Positions 1 to 8,347 of a stretch of 54,339 bases of DNA are shown piece after piece; within the stretch, counting starts at the first letter, position 1; each line of letters opens with the position of its first letter. The notes beneath the pieces were generated by a model. It was not told the DNA's origin. It worked only from the letters and a program-made list of their open reading frames with translations, and did not search any database. Where the stretch lies: positions 1 to 54,339 of the forward strand of contig CAZIRF010000017.1 in assembly GCA_964541755.1 (NCBI GenBank), given 5' to 3'. The position numbers and the translations under genes are program-made. Origin of the DNA: CAZIRF01 sp964541755. Lineage in GTDB: Bacteria > Spirochaetota > Spirochaetia > Treponematales > Breznakiellaceae.

Positions 1-40
1 ATTTGCTTTGACCGAAAAACGACTTCGGCGTTTCAGTTTG

Positions 41-91
41 GCCGAATGGCTATGCCATTCGGCGGGGTCTGTTTTGGGTGGCTTTGCCACC
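41..91. repeat. two perfect small hairpins
   Basis: Two inverted repeats lie in tandem: GCCGAATGGC-TAT-GCCATTCGGC at 41-63 and GGTGGC-TTT-GCCACC at 77-91. The first shares its arms with the outer part of a longer hairpin at 43868-43917, so both belong to one intergenic hairpin family. Neither is followed by a T-run, so they are not simple terminators. Confidence 0.7.
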
Positions 92-103
92 AGCTAATTC
101 AAT

Positions 104-134
104 CGCCGTCGGGCATGTCCCGGCGGCTTTTTTT
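104..134 (+). terminator. Rho-independent terminator of a gene left of the window
   Basis: GCCGTCGGG pairs with CCCGGCGGC (one G-U pair) around a CATGT-type loop and is followed directly by seven T. It would end transcription of a rightward gene lying upstream of the window. Confidence 0.75.
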
Positions 135-135
135 G

Positions 136-164
136 TTGACTAATTGGAGATATGGACGTACACT
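136..164 (+). promoter_or_regulatory. sigma-70-type promoter of the ABC ATPase gene
   Basis: TTGACT (136-141) and TACACT (159-164) are separated by 17 bp, directly after the upstream terminator and 35 bp before the start codon. The leader carries a good AAGGGAGG ribosome binding site at 185-192. Confidence 0.5.
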
Positions 165-198
165 GCCTTCCTAAACTAACCCTGAAGGGAGGCTTTTT

Positions 199-1317
199 AT
201 GGCCAAAGTAGAACTCAAAGGTATTGGCAAGGTGTACGACGGCGGCGTTCGCGCGGTCGACAATGCCAACATTACAGTCAACGACAAGGAATTTGTCGTT
301 TTCGTCGGTCCGTCCGGTTGTGGTAAATCCACCACCCTGCGTATGGTTGCCGGTCTCGAAGACATCACCGAAGGTGAATTGTACATCGACGGCGAGCTCA
401 TGAACGATGTTCCCCCGAAAGACCGCAACATCGCCATGGTTTTCCAGAACTACGCCCTGTACCCCCACATGTCTGTCTACGACAACATGGCATTCGGTCT
501 GCGCATCAAGAAGGTCGACAAGGCCGAAATCGATCGCCGCGTCAACGAAGCCGCCCGCATCCTCGACATCGAAAAGCTCCTCGACCGCAAGCCCAAGGCC
601 CTCTCCGGTGGTCAGCGCCAGCGCGTCGCCGTCGGCCGCGCCATCGTGCGTAACCCCAAGGTCTTCCTCTTCGATGAGCCCCTCTCCAACCTCGACGCCA
701 AACTCCGCGTCCAGATGCGCGCCGAGCTTTCCGACCTGCACATCCGCCTCAACGCAACCATGATCTACGTTACCCACGACCAGGTCGAAGCCATGACCAT
801 GGCCGACAAGATCGTCGTCATGAAGGACGGAAAGATCCAGCAGATCGGATCTCCCCTCCACCTCTACAATCACCCCAACAACAAGTTTGTCGCCGGCTTT
901 ATCGGTTCACCGCCCATGAACTTCATGACGGTCAAGGTCCTCGAGAAGAACGGCAAGATTGTCCTCGACGAAGGCAGCTTCGAGGTTTCCCCCGCAGAAG
1001 CCCACGCCAAGTACCTCAAGGGTCACGTCGGCAAAGAAATCTACTTCGGCATCCGCCCCGAGGACCTCACCTACCAGGAGAAGCCCGCGAGCGAGAACAA
1101 CATGCCCCTCAAAGTAACCGTGGTTGAACCCCTCGGCGCCGACATCCACCTCTGGCTGTCCACCAAGAGCCAGACCCTCGTTGCCCGCACCGAACCCCAC
1201 CACACCTTCCGCATTGGAGATCAGGCCAACTTCGTTCCCACGATGGAAAAAGCCCGTTTCTTCGACAAGGAAACCGAGGTGTCTCTCCTCGTTGAGCTCG
1301 ATCAAGCAGCTCAGTAA
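199..1317 (+). CDS. ugpC: sugar ABC transporter ATPase, MsmX/UgpC/MalK type
   Basis: Cytoplasmic ATPase that powers carbohydrate or glycerol-3-phosphate import ABC transporters. The 372-aa length is typical of the CUT1 family. Visible motifs are Walker A GPSGCGKST (residues 37-45), signature LSGGQRQR (135-142), Walker B VFLFDEP (155-161) and the switch THDQ; the C-terminal third is a TOBE-type regulatory domain. A strong Shine-Dalgarno sits 6 nt before the ATG. No permease or binding protein is adjacent, which fits the family habit of one MsmX-like ATPase serving several transporters; that it is shared here is inference. A terminator follows, so it appears monocistronic. The gene symbol is a family label, as substrate cannot be told from sequence. 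Confidence 0.93.
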   Translation: MAKVELKGIGKVYDGGVRAVDNANITVNDKEFVVFVGPSGCGKSTTLRMVAGLEDITEGELYIDGELMNDVPPKDRNIAMVFQNYALYPHMSVYDNMAFGLRIKKVDKAEIDRRVNEAARILDIEKLLDRKPKALSGGQRQRVAVGRAIVRNPKVFLFDEPLSNLDAKLRVQMRAELSDLHIRLNATMIYVTHDQVEAMTMADKIVVMKDGKIQQIGSPLHLYNHPNNKFVAGFIGSPPMNFMTVKVLEKNGKIVLDEGSFEVSPAEAHAKYLKGHVGKEIYFGIRPEDLTYQEKPASENNMPLKVTVVEPLGADIHLWLSTKSQTLVARTEPHHTFRIGDQANFVPTMEKARFFDKETEVSLLVELDQAAQ

Positions 1318-1326
1318 GAATACTCA

Positions 1327-1348
1327 GGCTGATAGTCCACTCCGTCCC
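1327..1348 (+). repeat. GGCTGATAGT dispersed motif, copy 1
   Basis: Exact 10-mer at 1327-1336 followed by the pyrimidine-rich tail of the looser 22-bp motif. It lies between the stop codon of the ABC ATPase gene and its terminator. Confidence 0.6.
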
Positions 1349-1372
1349 CTGTGACGCGGAGGTCTTGTCTGG

Positions 1373-1399
1373 AGCCCCGGCATTCGCCGGGGCTTTTTT
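1373..1399 (+). terminator. Rho-independent terminator after ABC ATPase gene
   Basis: GCCCCGGC and its complement form a GC-rich stem with a short ATTC-type loop, followed by TTTTTT. It separates the ABC ATPase gene from zwf. Confidence 0.85.
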
Positions 1400-1453
1400 G
1401 TGTCCGCAACGGTGAATCTCCGGCTCCCGCCGGTCCTTTTTCCATCAGCCATC

Positions 1454-1482
1454 TTGAATCCCGACTCTTGCGGTCGTATATT
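1454..1482 (+). promoter_or_regulatory. zwf promoter, probably giving a leaderless mRNA
   Basis: TTGAAT (1454-1459) and TATATT (1477-1482) are spaced 17 bp apart. Only six bases (TTCCCC) separate the -10 box from the zwf ATG, and no Shine-Dalgarno is visible, so transcription probably starts at or next to the start codon. Confidence 0.55.
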
Positions 1483-1488
1483 TTCCCC

Positions 1489-2979
1489 ATGCTGTCCACC
1501 ATATTGGCCGAGGGCCTCCCACGCGAAGAACGCCCCAAGCCCTGCACCATCGTCGTCTACGGCGCCAGCGGCGATCTCGCATCCCGCAAACTCTACCCGG
1601 CCCTCTTCACCCTCTTTCGTGAAGGCCACCTCGACGAATTCCACCTTGTGGGCTTTGCCCGACGATCCTGGGGAAACGAGGGCTTTCGAGAGGTTCTCCG
1701 AACCGCTCTCGAAGAGTCACAGCCCGGATCAGGCGGCCCAATCGATGAATTCCTCGAACACTGTTTCTATGCCGAAGGGGAATTTGACGAAGACCGGGGC
1801 TATGAGGCCCTTAAAAGAGAATTGCCCGAGCATCACGACCTTGTCCACTACCTTGCGACAGCCCCCGAGCAGTTCACGGTAATCGCCGGGAAACTCCTGC
1901 ACCACCAACTCTCCTCACGATCCAGACTGGCAAAGGGCCGAACCCGCGTGGTCATAGAAAAGCCGTTTGGACGAAGCGGCCGGGAAGCGGATAGCCTCAA
2001 CAGGGCCTTCCAGGAGGCTTTTGAAGAGGAGGCCATATACCGGATCGATCACTATCTGGGCAAGGAGAGCGCGCAGAACATTCAGGTTTTCCGCTTCGGG
2101 AACCGTATCTTCGAGCCGGTCTGGAACAACCAACACATCAAACAGGTGGAGATTACGGTTGCAGAAACCGTGGGCGTCGAATCCCGGGGGCCCTACTACG
2201 AGAAATCGGGGGCCCTCCTGGACATGATTCAAAATCACCTCCTGCAGCTTTTGGCCCTCGTGGCCATGGAGTGCCCGGCCCGCCTTACGGCAGATGCCGT
2301 ACGGGACGAAAAGGTCAAGGTATTCCGATCCCTGCGGCCCCTCGAAAGCGAAGATATGGAAACCCACACCCTGCGGGCCCAGTACACGGCCGGCCGGGTG
2401 GATTCGCAGCCCGTCCGGGCCTACCGCGACGAGGAGCGGGTTGATCACGAATCCCCCACCGAAACCTGGGCCGGGCTCGTTGCCTACATTGACAACTGGC
2501 GCTGGGCCGGCGTCCCCTTCCTCTTGAGGACGGGAAAGCGGCTGTCCCGCCGGCTTTCGGAGATCGTCATCCACTTCAAGGAGCCGCCGGTGTCATTCTT
2601 CTCGTCCGGGCAGCGGGTGGGTAACCAGCTGGTATTCCGCATCCAGAGCGAGGAGGGGATCACCCTCTTCCTCGACACCAAGGTCCCCGGCCTCGACCGG
2701 CAGACCCGATCGGTCTCCATGGACTTCCTCTATGGTACCGGGGCGGCGCGCCCCTCGGCCGAGGCCTACGAAAAGCTCATCCTGGATGCCCTCCTTGCAG
2801 ACGGCACCCTCTACACCCGCAGCGATGAAGTGGCCGCCTCCTGGGCCTACATAGACCCCATCAAAAAAGCCTGGAACGAAGGCCGGGTGCCCCTGGCCTT
2901 CTACCCCGCAGGATCGGCGGGGCCCAAAGAGGCCCGGGAACTTGCCGGCCGCCATGCGGCAAACTGGAGGCGCCTGTGA
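1489..2979 (+). CDS. zwf: glucose-6-phosphate 1-dehydrogenase
   Basis: Oxidises glucose 6-phosphate to 6-phosphogluconolactone with NAD(P)+, the entry step of the oxidative pentose phosphate pathway. The start at 1489 gives 496 aa, the usual length. The N-terminal dinucleotide fold shows VVYGASGDLASRKLYPALF and the active site shows YRIDHYLGKE, with the substrate-binding His and Lys. An in-frame extension upstream to 1351 runs through the terminator of the preceding gene and is rejected. The ATG follows a -10 box by six bases without a Shine-Dalgarno (leaderless candidate). The stop overlaps the GTG of opcA by four bases, so the two are translationally coupled. Confidence 0.96.
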   Translation: MLSTILAEGLPREERPKPCTIVVYGASGDLASRKLYPALFTLFREGHLDEFHLVGFARRSWGNEGFREVLRTALEESQPGSGGPIDEFLEHCFYAEGEFDEDRGYEALKRELPEHHDLVHYLATAPEQFTVIAGKLLHHQLSSRSRLAKGRTRVVIEKPFGRSGREADSLNRAFQEAFEEEAIYRIDHYLGKESAQNIQVFRFGNRIFEPVWNNQHIKQVEITVAETVGVESRGPYYEKSGALLDMIQNHLLQLLALVAMECPARLTADAVRDEKVKVFRSLRPLESEDMETHTLRAQYTAGRVDSQPVRAYRDEERVDHESPTETWAGLVAYIDNWRWAGVPFLLRTGKRLSRRLSEIVIHFKEPPVSFFSSGQRVGNQLVFRIQSEEGITLFLDTKVPGLDRQTRSVSMDFLYGTGAARPSAEAYEKLILDALLADGTLYTRSDEVAASWAYIDPIKKAWNEGRVPLAFYPAGSAGPKEARELAGRHAANWRRL

Positions 2980-3932
2980 GCAGCCTTCTTACCCCGCTCG
3001 CCTTGGAACAGGAACTCTCGCGGCAGCTTGTCGAGGCGAGCTCCGGCCGCCCCCGGGCCATGAGTGCCACCATAGTCGTCATTCCCCCGGCACAGAGTGC
3101 GGCGCACAGCCTGGCGAAAAATGCGGCGCACAACGGCAGCGAGTCCGCCGCCACAGACGATCCCGGCCAATTGGCCGGCCTCCTTCGCGGAAGGCGCCCC
3201 GTTCGCCTCGTACAGGCCCGTAGCGGCTCTGCAGACGAGGGCATTCGAGCCAGTACCCGCTGCGCAATCGACCGCCAGAGCCGCGGGGTATGCATCGAAG
3301 ATATCATCATCGAGACCACCGCAGACGAGGCCGTCGATGGCGCGCTCTGGGGGCCCTTCGTCATTCGGGACCTCCCGGCCATACTCTTCTGGCAGCGGGA
3401 TCTGCGCGAACTGGCCCGCTGTGCCGACGACTGCGCCCACCGTGTGGACCTCGTCCTGGTCGACGGCGAGGCCCTCGTCGCAGAGGGTAGTTCTATCGCC
3501 GACTGCGCCCGCTTCATGCACTCCCTCGAGGCCGAGGGCCTCGTCGTGCGGGATCTCGCCTGGGAGCGCCTCCATGCCCTGCGCAGGGCCAGTGTCCACC
3601 TCGTTGCGGAAGGCGAAACAGCCTGCGAACAGAAAGGGGGCCCGGGTGGAACTATCAGCCTTGACCACCATGTCCCTGCCCCATGGTCCCGCGCCCTGTT
3701 CGACGCCTGGCTTTCGGGGGCCATTGCCAAGAGCGGTCAAGAGGTCGGGGTTCGCGCCAATGATGCACTTGAACCCTGGAGCCTTGAGGTCTCGACAGGG
3801 GACGACAGCTTCCGGCGCAGCACGGGGATACAGACAAGCGATGAGGGGGCCATTTTTACCCGGCTCATCGACCGCCCCGGAAGGGATCTCCTGTGGAAAG
3901 CGGCAGTGACGGTTTTGGCAGGCAGAGCCTGA
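2976..3932 (+). CDS. opcA: OpcA-like glucose-6-phosphate dehydrogenase assembly protein
   Basis: OpcA proteins assemble or activate G6PDH and are encoded beside zwf in cyanobacteria and actinobacteria. This 318-aa protein has the family layout, with a central IRDLPAILFWQRDL stretch resembling the conserved DLPxxLWW segment. It starts at GTG 2976 inside the zwf stop (GTGA), with GGAGG at 2966-2970. The coupling to zwf supports a role in adjusting G6PDH activity. A copy of the dispersed GGCTGATAGT motif lies inside the gene on the opposite strand (3651-3660). Assignment rests on position and motif similarity, not on catalytic residues. Confidence 0.82.
   Translation: MSSLLTPLALEQELSRQLVEASSGRPRAMSATIVVIPPAQSAAHSLAKNAAHNGSESAATDDPGQLAGLLRGRRPVRLVQARSGSADEGIRASTRCAIDRQSRGVCIEDIIIETTADEAVDGALWGPFVIRDLPAILFWQRDLRELARCADDCAHRVDLVLVDGEALVAEGSSIADCARFMHSLEAEGLVVRDLAWERLHALRRASVHLVAEGETACEQKGGPGGTISLDHHVPAPWSRALFDAWLSGAIAKSGQEVGVRANDALEPWSLEVSTGDDSFRRSTGIQTSDEGAIFTRLIDRPGRDLLWKAAVTVLAGRA
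3651..3660 (-). repeat. GGCTGATAGT dispersed motif, copy inside opcA
   Basis: Exact 10-mer on the minus strand followed by TCCACCCGGGCC, matching the extended motif. It lies within coding sequence. Confidence 0.6.
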
Positions 3933-3938
3933 ACCCCT

Positions 3939-3966
3939 TGATTATACATTACTTATTTGGTAATAT
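3939..3966 (+). promoter_or_regulatory. candidate ldhA promoter
   Basis: TTGATT (3939-3944) and TAATAT (3961-3966) with a 16-bp spacer lie in the short AT-rich gap after opcA, about 58 bp before the ldhA start. Confidence 0.45.
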
Positions 3967-4024
3967 TTAGACAGCAAGAGGATTCGCCCCCATACCGAGG
4001 GGCGCCCGCGAAAAGGAGCCCCCC

Positions 4025-5077
4025 ATGGAAGGAAACATGAAGATAGCGTTTTTCGACGCAAAACCCTATGACGAGGCCTGGTTCACCGCGGCCAACCGCG
4101 ACTTCGGGTACGCGATAAAGTTCTTTCCGGTACGCCTCAATGCCGATACTGCCCGTTTGACGGCCGGCTTCGATGCGGTCTGCGCCTTCGTCAATGACGA
4201 CCTCGACCAGGCCGTAGCGGATATCCTCGCGGAAAACGGCATAAAGATTGTCGCCCTGCGCTGTGCGGGCTACAACAATGTGGACTTGAAGGCCGTCTGG
4301 GGGCGCATTCACGTCGTCCGCGTCCCGGCTTACTCGCCGCATGCCGTCGCAGAGCACGCCCTGGCCCTCCTCCTTACCCTCAACCGCAAGACCCACAAGG
4401 CCTATTATCGCACCCGCGACGGGAACTTCACCCTTGCGGGCCTCGTGGGCTTTGACCTCCACGGCAAGACCGCCGGCATTATCGGAACCGGCAAGATTGG
4501 GCGCATTACCGCAGAGATTCTCCACGGCTTCGGGATGAAGCTCCTGGTGAGCGATCCCTACCCGGATGCCGCCTGGGCCGAGGGTATAGGGGCGCGCTAC
4601 GTGGAAAACGACGAGCTCTTTCGCGAGGCCGATGTTATCAGCCTCCACTGCCCCCTTACCCCGGAAAACCACCACCTAGTCAACGCAGAAGTCCTCAAGA
4701 ACATGAAGAGCGGGGCCCTCCTTATCAACACCGGGCGCGGGGCCCTTATCGACGCGAAGGCCCTCGTCGAGGCCCTCAAGGAAAACCGCATTGGCGGGGC
4801 GGGTCTCGATGTCTACGAGGAAGAGGACGAGTACTTCTTCGAGGATCACTCGGCGAACGTCATTACCGACGACACCCTCGCCCGCCTCCTCACCCTGCCC
4901 AATGTCCTCGTGACGAGCCACCAGGCCTTTCTTACCAAGGAAGCCCTGGACGCCATCGCGCGCACCACGCTGGGAAACCTTCGGGATTTCTTCCAAACGG
5001 GTGCGCTCGACAACGAGATCTGCTACCGCTGTACGACCAAGGACTGCCCCCGAAAGACGACGGGCAAGTGCTTTTAG
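4025..5077 (+). CDS. ldhA: D-lactate dehydrogenase (2-hydroxyacid dehydrogenase family)
   Basis: Reduces pyruvate to D-lactate with NADH, recycling NAD+ in fermentation. The 350-aa protein follows the E. coli LdhA pattern closely: RCAGYNNVD near the substrate site, Rossmann motif GIIGTGKIG, INTGRGALID with the catalytic Arg, and the catalytic His in SHQAF. AAGGAG at 4012-4017 serves the ATG at 4025; a second ATG at 4037 (MKIAFFDAK) matches the usual family start and is equally possible. An unusual C-terminal tail carries four cysteines (CYRCTTKDCPRKTTGKCF), possibly a metal or redox site. Its stop overlaps the stop of the convergent GH2 gene by three bases. Confidence 0.92.
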   Translation: MEGNMKIAFFDAKPYDEAWFTAANRDFGYAIKFFPVRLNADTARLTAGFDAVCAFVNDDLDQAVADILAENGIKIVALRCAGYNNVDLKAVWGRIHVVRVPAYSPHAVAEHALALLLTLNRKTHKAYYRTRDGNFTLAGLVGFDLHGKTAGIIGTGKIGRITAEILHGFGMKLLVSDPYPDAAWAEGIGARYVENDELFREADVISLHCPLTPENHHLVNAEVLKNMKSGALLINTGRGALIDAKALVEALKENRIGGAGLDVYEEEDEYFFEDHSANVITDDTLARLLTLPNVLVTSHQAFLTKEALDAIARTTLGNLRDFFQTGALDNEICYRCTTKDCPRKTTGKCF

Positions 5078-8000
5078 TCGAAGGCCAAGCGCCCTGCCGC
5101 GATCGGTGAATCGGGATCGGCGGGCCTCGCAACAAGGGTGCCGGGCCCGCTGACTTCCGCGATAATCTGGGCCTTTCCATTGAAAAGGCGCCGCTCGAGG
5201 GCGGGGGCCGGCCACTCGAGGGTGAACGAAAGGGGCGAGAAATCTGCCGGACGTCGTTCGCGGGTGGGCCCCAGGCCATCGGCCCAGATTGCCACCCGGT
5301 TCACCCCTTCAAAGAGAAGGGACGGATCCACATCGAGGACGGCATCCCGGGCATCGGAACGCGCGACCCTTCCCGCCAAGACCCCGTTCACCCAGACCGT
5401 CATCGTATCCCCGATCGCCTGCAGGCGCATGGCTGCACGCGCGGGGCGGCGTCCGTCCGGGCCCGAGAGGGCGAGCTCCACGGGTGCGCGGAACCATGCC
5501 CCGTCAAGGGGGGCTGCGAGGGTCGAAAGGTTTACCGTGTAGGGATAATCGACGAAGGCGGTCTCCCAATCGGCATCGAAACAGGAGAGCCCGGCTTCGC
5601 GGGGCACAGGGGCCTTTCCGGGGACGAGGGCCCGACTCTTTGCCGCGAGGGACTCGGGGTGCGGAAAGTCTGCCTTTTCAAGACGCTTCATGCGCCAGGG
5701 CCCGGGGAAGCTCGTGGCCCGCTGTGCATGGACCTGATCTGCCTCGTGACTCATGGGGTCGCCGTTCCCGCAACCCAGAAGTCTTACGCCACCGCTCGCC
5801 TCGAAGCGTATTGTACAGTCGGAAGTCGGGTGAGCCCGTCCTTCCCCGTCGCGCGAGCTAACAGTTATGACGGCAATCCGCCGGCCATCGGCCCCTGCCG
5901 CAATCTTGCCCTTTTCGTCGAGGGAATCGGAATCAAGCTCAAGGCTGATAGTCTTCTCCGGGCCCACGGTTTCGACGAGATCGCGGGCAATGACCGTACC
6001 GTTACGCCGTGAAAGGGCTTCCAGGCTCCCCGGTGAGGGCACAATGCGCCATGAGAGGTGTCCATTGGGCGACATCGCTTTGACCCCAAGGCTCTTGCCG
6101 TTGTGGATGAGTTCCACTTCATCGCCATTTGCGTACACCCGGTACTCGAGCTCCCCGGCGTCCGGCCCCCAGTTGAGGTGGCCGGCGATCTTGCAAAAGG
6201 CCTCCGATCGCCACCAACTGCGCAGGTACCAGAAACAGGCCTTCTCAAAGCCGCAGGTATCCATGATGCCGAATTGGCTGGTAACGGCGGGCCACTCGAA
6301 GGGAACGGGCTCGCCGCGGTAGTCGAAGCCGGTCCAGAAGAAGAGCCCGGCGAGCCAGGGGCGCTCGGCGTAGTGCTTCCAGCCCACTTCGGCATTGTAG
6401 CCGCTCGTGCCGTTGTCCACCGGGGCGCGGGAACAGCGGTTCGGGTCTTCGAGCCAACAGTCGCGTGTCCCCTGGGTCGTGGTCTCCTCGGTACCGACAC
6501 CGGCCTGCTTGGGGAAGAGGCGGTGCTGTTCATCCGTGGAGCCGTGGGAAATGTAGTTGTACCCCATCACGTCCATGACGGTGGAAATGCCGTGCAGCCA
6601 TCCGCCGGATATGGCGACGGTAAAGGGGCGGGAGGGGTCGAGTGTGCGGGCAAAATCCTGCATGGCGAGCGCAATGCGGCTGCCCGTGATATTCCCCTCG
6701 ATGGCCCACTCCTCGTTGCCCAGGGACCAGAGGACCACACTGGGGTGGTTGATGTCGCGGCGAATGAGGCGCGCCACCTGGTCCCGGTGGTATGCATTGG
6801 TGCCCATGAAGCGGTTCTCGTCGATGACGAGCATGCCCAGGCGGTCGCAGGCGTCAAGGAGTTCCGGGGTCGGCGGGTGATGGGAACAGCGGTAGGCGTT
6901 CGAGCCCATGGCCTTGAGGCGGCGGATGCGGTAATCCTGCATGGAATCCGGCAGGGCGACGCCCAGCCCCGCGTGATCCTGGTGGTTGTTGCTCCCCACG
7001 AGTTTTACCGGCCGCCCGTTCAAGAGGAAGCCCCTGTCGCTTTCAAAGGCAATGCTGCGGATACCAAAAGGCTGTTCGACGCGCTGGGCAAGGCGACGCC
7101 CATCGGGGGCTGGGGAAAGGACAAGGGAGGTATCGTCGCCAATTGGGATGGCGCCGGCCCCGCCTTCGGTGTGTACTTCCACAACGAGGCTGTGGAGGGC
7201 CGGGTCGAGTATGTCCCAGAGCGCAGGATTCGCTATTTCGAGGCTTGCGGAAAGCGGGCGATGCGACCCGGCATCCAGGGCGATGTTGTCGAGGCCGGCA
7301 TGGGCAATATCGCGGCCCTGGCGGTCGCGAACGGTAAACGAGAGGCTGGCGGTGGCGGGAAGGCGCCCGTCGTTGGCCAGCGCCAGATTGATGTCGAGCC
7401 GGGCGCGTTCGGCCCGGACACGGCCTGCCGGGCAGACCTGCGGCGAGGGAAGGCCGAAACGGCCAGCGTGCGCGGCGCTGTCTGCATCAGCCTTGCCCTC
7501 TTCCTTTATCCCCCCGATGTTTGACACAATTGCCAGGCTGTCCGGCACAAGGTGGACGGGGTCGAGGACCGAAAGCCACACGTGGCGATAGATGCCGGCC
7601 CCCTCGTAGTACCATCCCTCCTCCATGCGGGCGTCCACCCGCACCGCGATGGTATTGGTGTCGCCGTAACGCAGGTATTCACTGATATCGTGGCGGCAGC
7701 CGAGGTAGGCGCCTTCTTCGCGCCCGCACCAAAAACCGTTGACGAAGACCTGCGCGTCGCGGTAGATGCCGTCGAATTCGATGACGACCCGCGATCCCAG
7801 GGCTTCTTTTTCAATATGAAAGCTCTTGCGGTACCAAGCGACAGAGCTTTCGGGATAGGCCATCCCCAGGGTCTTGTAGCCGTGGCTGTGGCTCGCGTTG
7901 CCCGAAAAGGGAAGCTCGACGGCCCAATCGTGGGGCAGATCGAGGGCGCGCCAGTGGCGATCGTCATAATCGGGGGATGCGGGGCCGTCTGCAAAGCCCG

Positions 8001-8136
8001 CTTTCGCGAAGTGGGTAAAGTAACGGGTTCCGTGCATGAAATCGCGCGAAAGGTCGCTGGCGTGACCAAACGAAAAGCGCCAGTCACGGTCAAAGGCGTG
8101 GCGGGTATGGGTGGCGGGGATGGAAAGGGCTTTCAA
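5074..8136 (-). CDS. glycoside hydrolase family 2 protein, beta-galactosidase-like
   Basis: A 1020-aa retaining beta-glycosidase. The N-terminal sugar-binding jelly roll (about 50-200), immunoglobulin-like domain (about 245-345) and TIM barrel (about 355-660) are followed by extra C-terminal beta domains. The acid/base Glu is in SLGNEEW (E475) and the likely nucleophile is E550 in GVGTEET. No signal peptide is visible, so it should act on imported oligosaccharides in the cytoplasm. The start is TTG at 8136 with GGAGG six bases upstream. It is divergent from the GH3 gene. Substrate (beta-galactoside, glucuronide or mannoside) cannot be fixed from sequence. One GGCTGATAGT copy lies inside at 5943-5952. 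Confidence 0.9.
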   Translation of the reverse strand: MKALSIPATHTRHAFDRDWRFSFGHASDLSRDFMHGTRYFTHFAKAGFADGPASPDYDDRHWRALDLPHDWAVELPFSGNASHSHGYKTLGMAYPESSVAWYRKSFHIEKEALGSRVVIEFDGIYRDAQVFVNGFWCGREEGAYLGCRHDISEYLRYGDTNTIAVRVDARMEEGWYYEGAGIYRHVWLSVLDPVHLVPDSLAIVSNIGGIKEEGKADADSAAHAGRFGLPSPQVCPAGRVRAERARLDINLALANDGRLPATASLSFTVRDRQGRDIAHAGLDNIALDAGSHRPLSASLEIANPALWDILDPALHSLVVEVHTEGGAGAIPIGDDTSLVLSPAPDGRRLAQRVEQPFGIRSIAFESDRGFLLNGRPVKLVGSNNHQDHAGLGVALPDSMQDYRIRRLKAMGSNAYRCSHHPPTPELLDACDRLGMLVIDENRFMGTNAYHRDQVARLIRRDINHPSVVLWSLGNEEWAIEGNITGSRIALAMQDFARTLDPSRPFTVAISGGWLHGISTVMDVMGYNYISHGSTDEQHRLFPKQAGVGTEETTTQGTRDCWLEDPNRCSRAPVDNGTSGYNAEVGWKHYAERPWLAGLFFWTGFDYRGEPVPFEWPAVTSQFGIMDTCGFEKACFWYLRSWWRSEAFCKIAGHLNWGPDAGELEYRVYANGDEVELIHNGKSLGVKAMSPNGHLSWRIVPSPGSLEALSRRNGTVIARDLVETVGPEKTISLELDSDSLDEKGKIAAGADGRRIAVITVSSRDGEGRAHPTSDCTIRFEASGGVRLLGCGNGDPMSHEADQVHAQRATSFPGPWRMKRLEKADFPHPESLAAKSRALVPGKAPVPREAGLSCFDADWETAFVDYPYTVNLSTLAAPLDGAWFRAPVELALSGPDGRRPARAAMRLQAIGDTMTVWVNGVLAGRVARSDARDAVLDVDPSLLFEGVNRVAIWADGLGPTRERRPADFSPLSFTLEWPAPALERRLFNGKAQIIAEVSGPGTLVARPADPDSPIAAGRLAFD
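5943..5952 (+). repeat. GGCTGATAGT dispersed motif, copy inside GH2 gene
   Basis: Exact 10-mer followed by CTTCTCCGGGCC, matching the extended 22-bp motif. It is antisense to the host gene. Confidence 0.6.
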
Positions 8137-8165
8137 TGCGGTCCTCCATTGGGGTAATCCGATAC

Positions 8166-8194
8166 AGGATAAGCGGGAACGGGCCGCTCAACAA
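8166..8194 (-). promoter_or_regulatory. candidate promoter of the GH2 gene
   Basis: On the minus strand TTGTTG (8194-8189) and TATCCT (8171-8166) are 17 bp apart, about 30 bp before the TTG start. It lies in the 211-bp divergent region (8137-8347). No convincing rightward promoter for the GH3 gene and no clear operator palindrome are seen there. Confidence 0.4.
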
Positions 8195-8347
8195 GGGGAA
8201 GAATTGCACACTGACAGGGTAAAAAAACGACAGATGCCAGACTCGGTTTTTGGAGCCTCCTCTGATTAGTACCCCAAAAAGATACGGGAAAAAGGTCCTT
8301 TCCCCCTGTGCCGGCATGGGTTATGATGAACGAACGGAGCAGAACAC

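Noticed and set aside
1351..1488. N-terminal extension of zwf
   Set aside because: It would translate the terminator of the upstream gene and precede the zwf promoter; the family start is at 1489.
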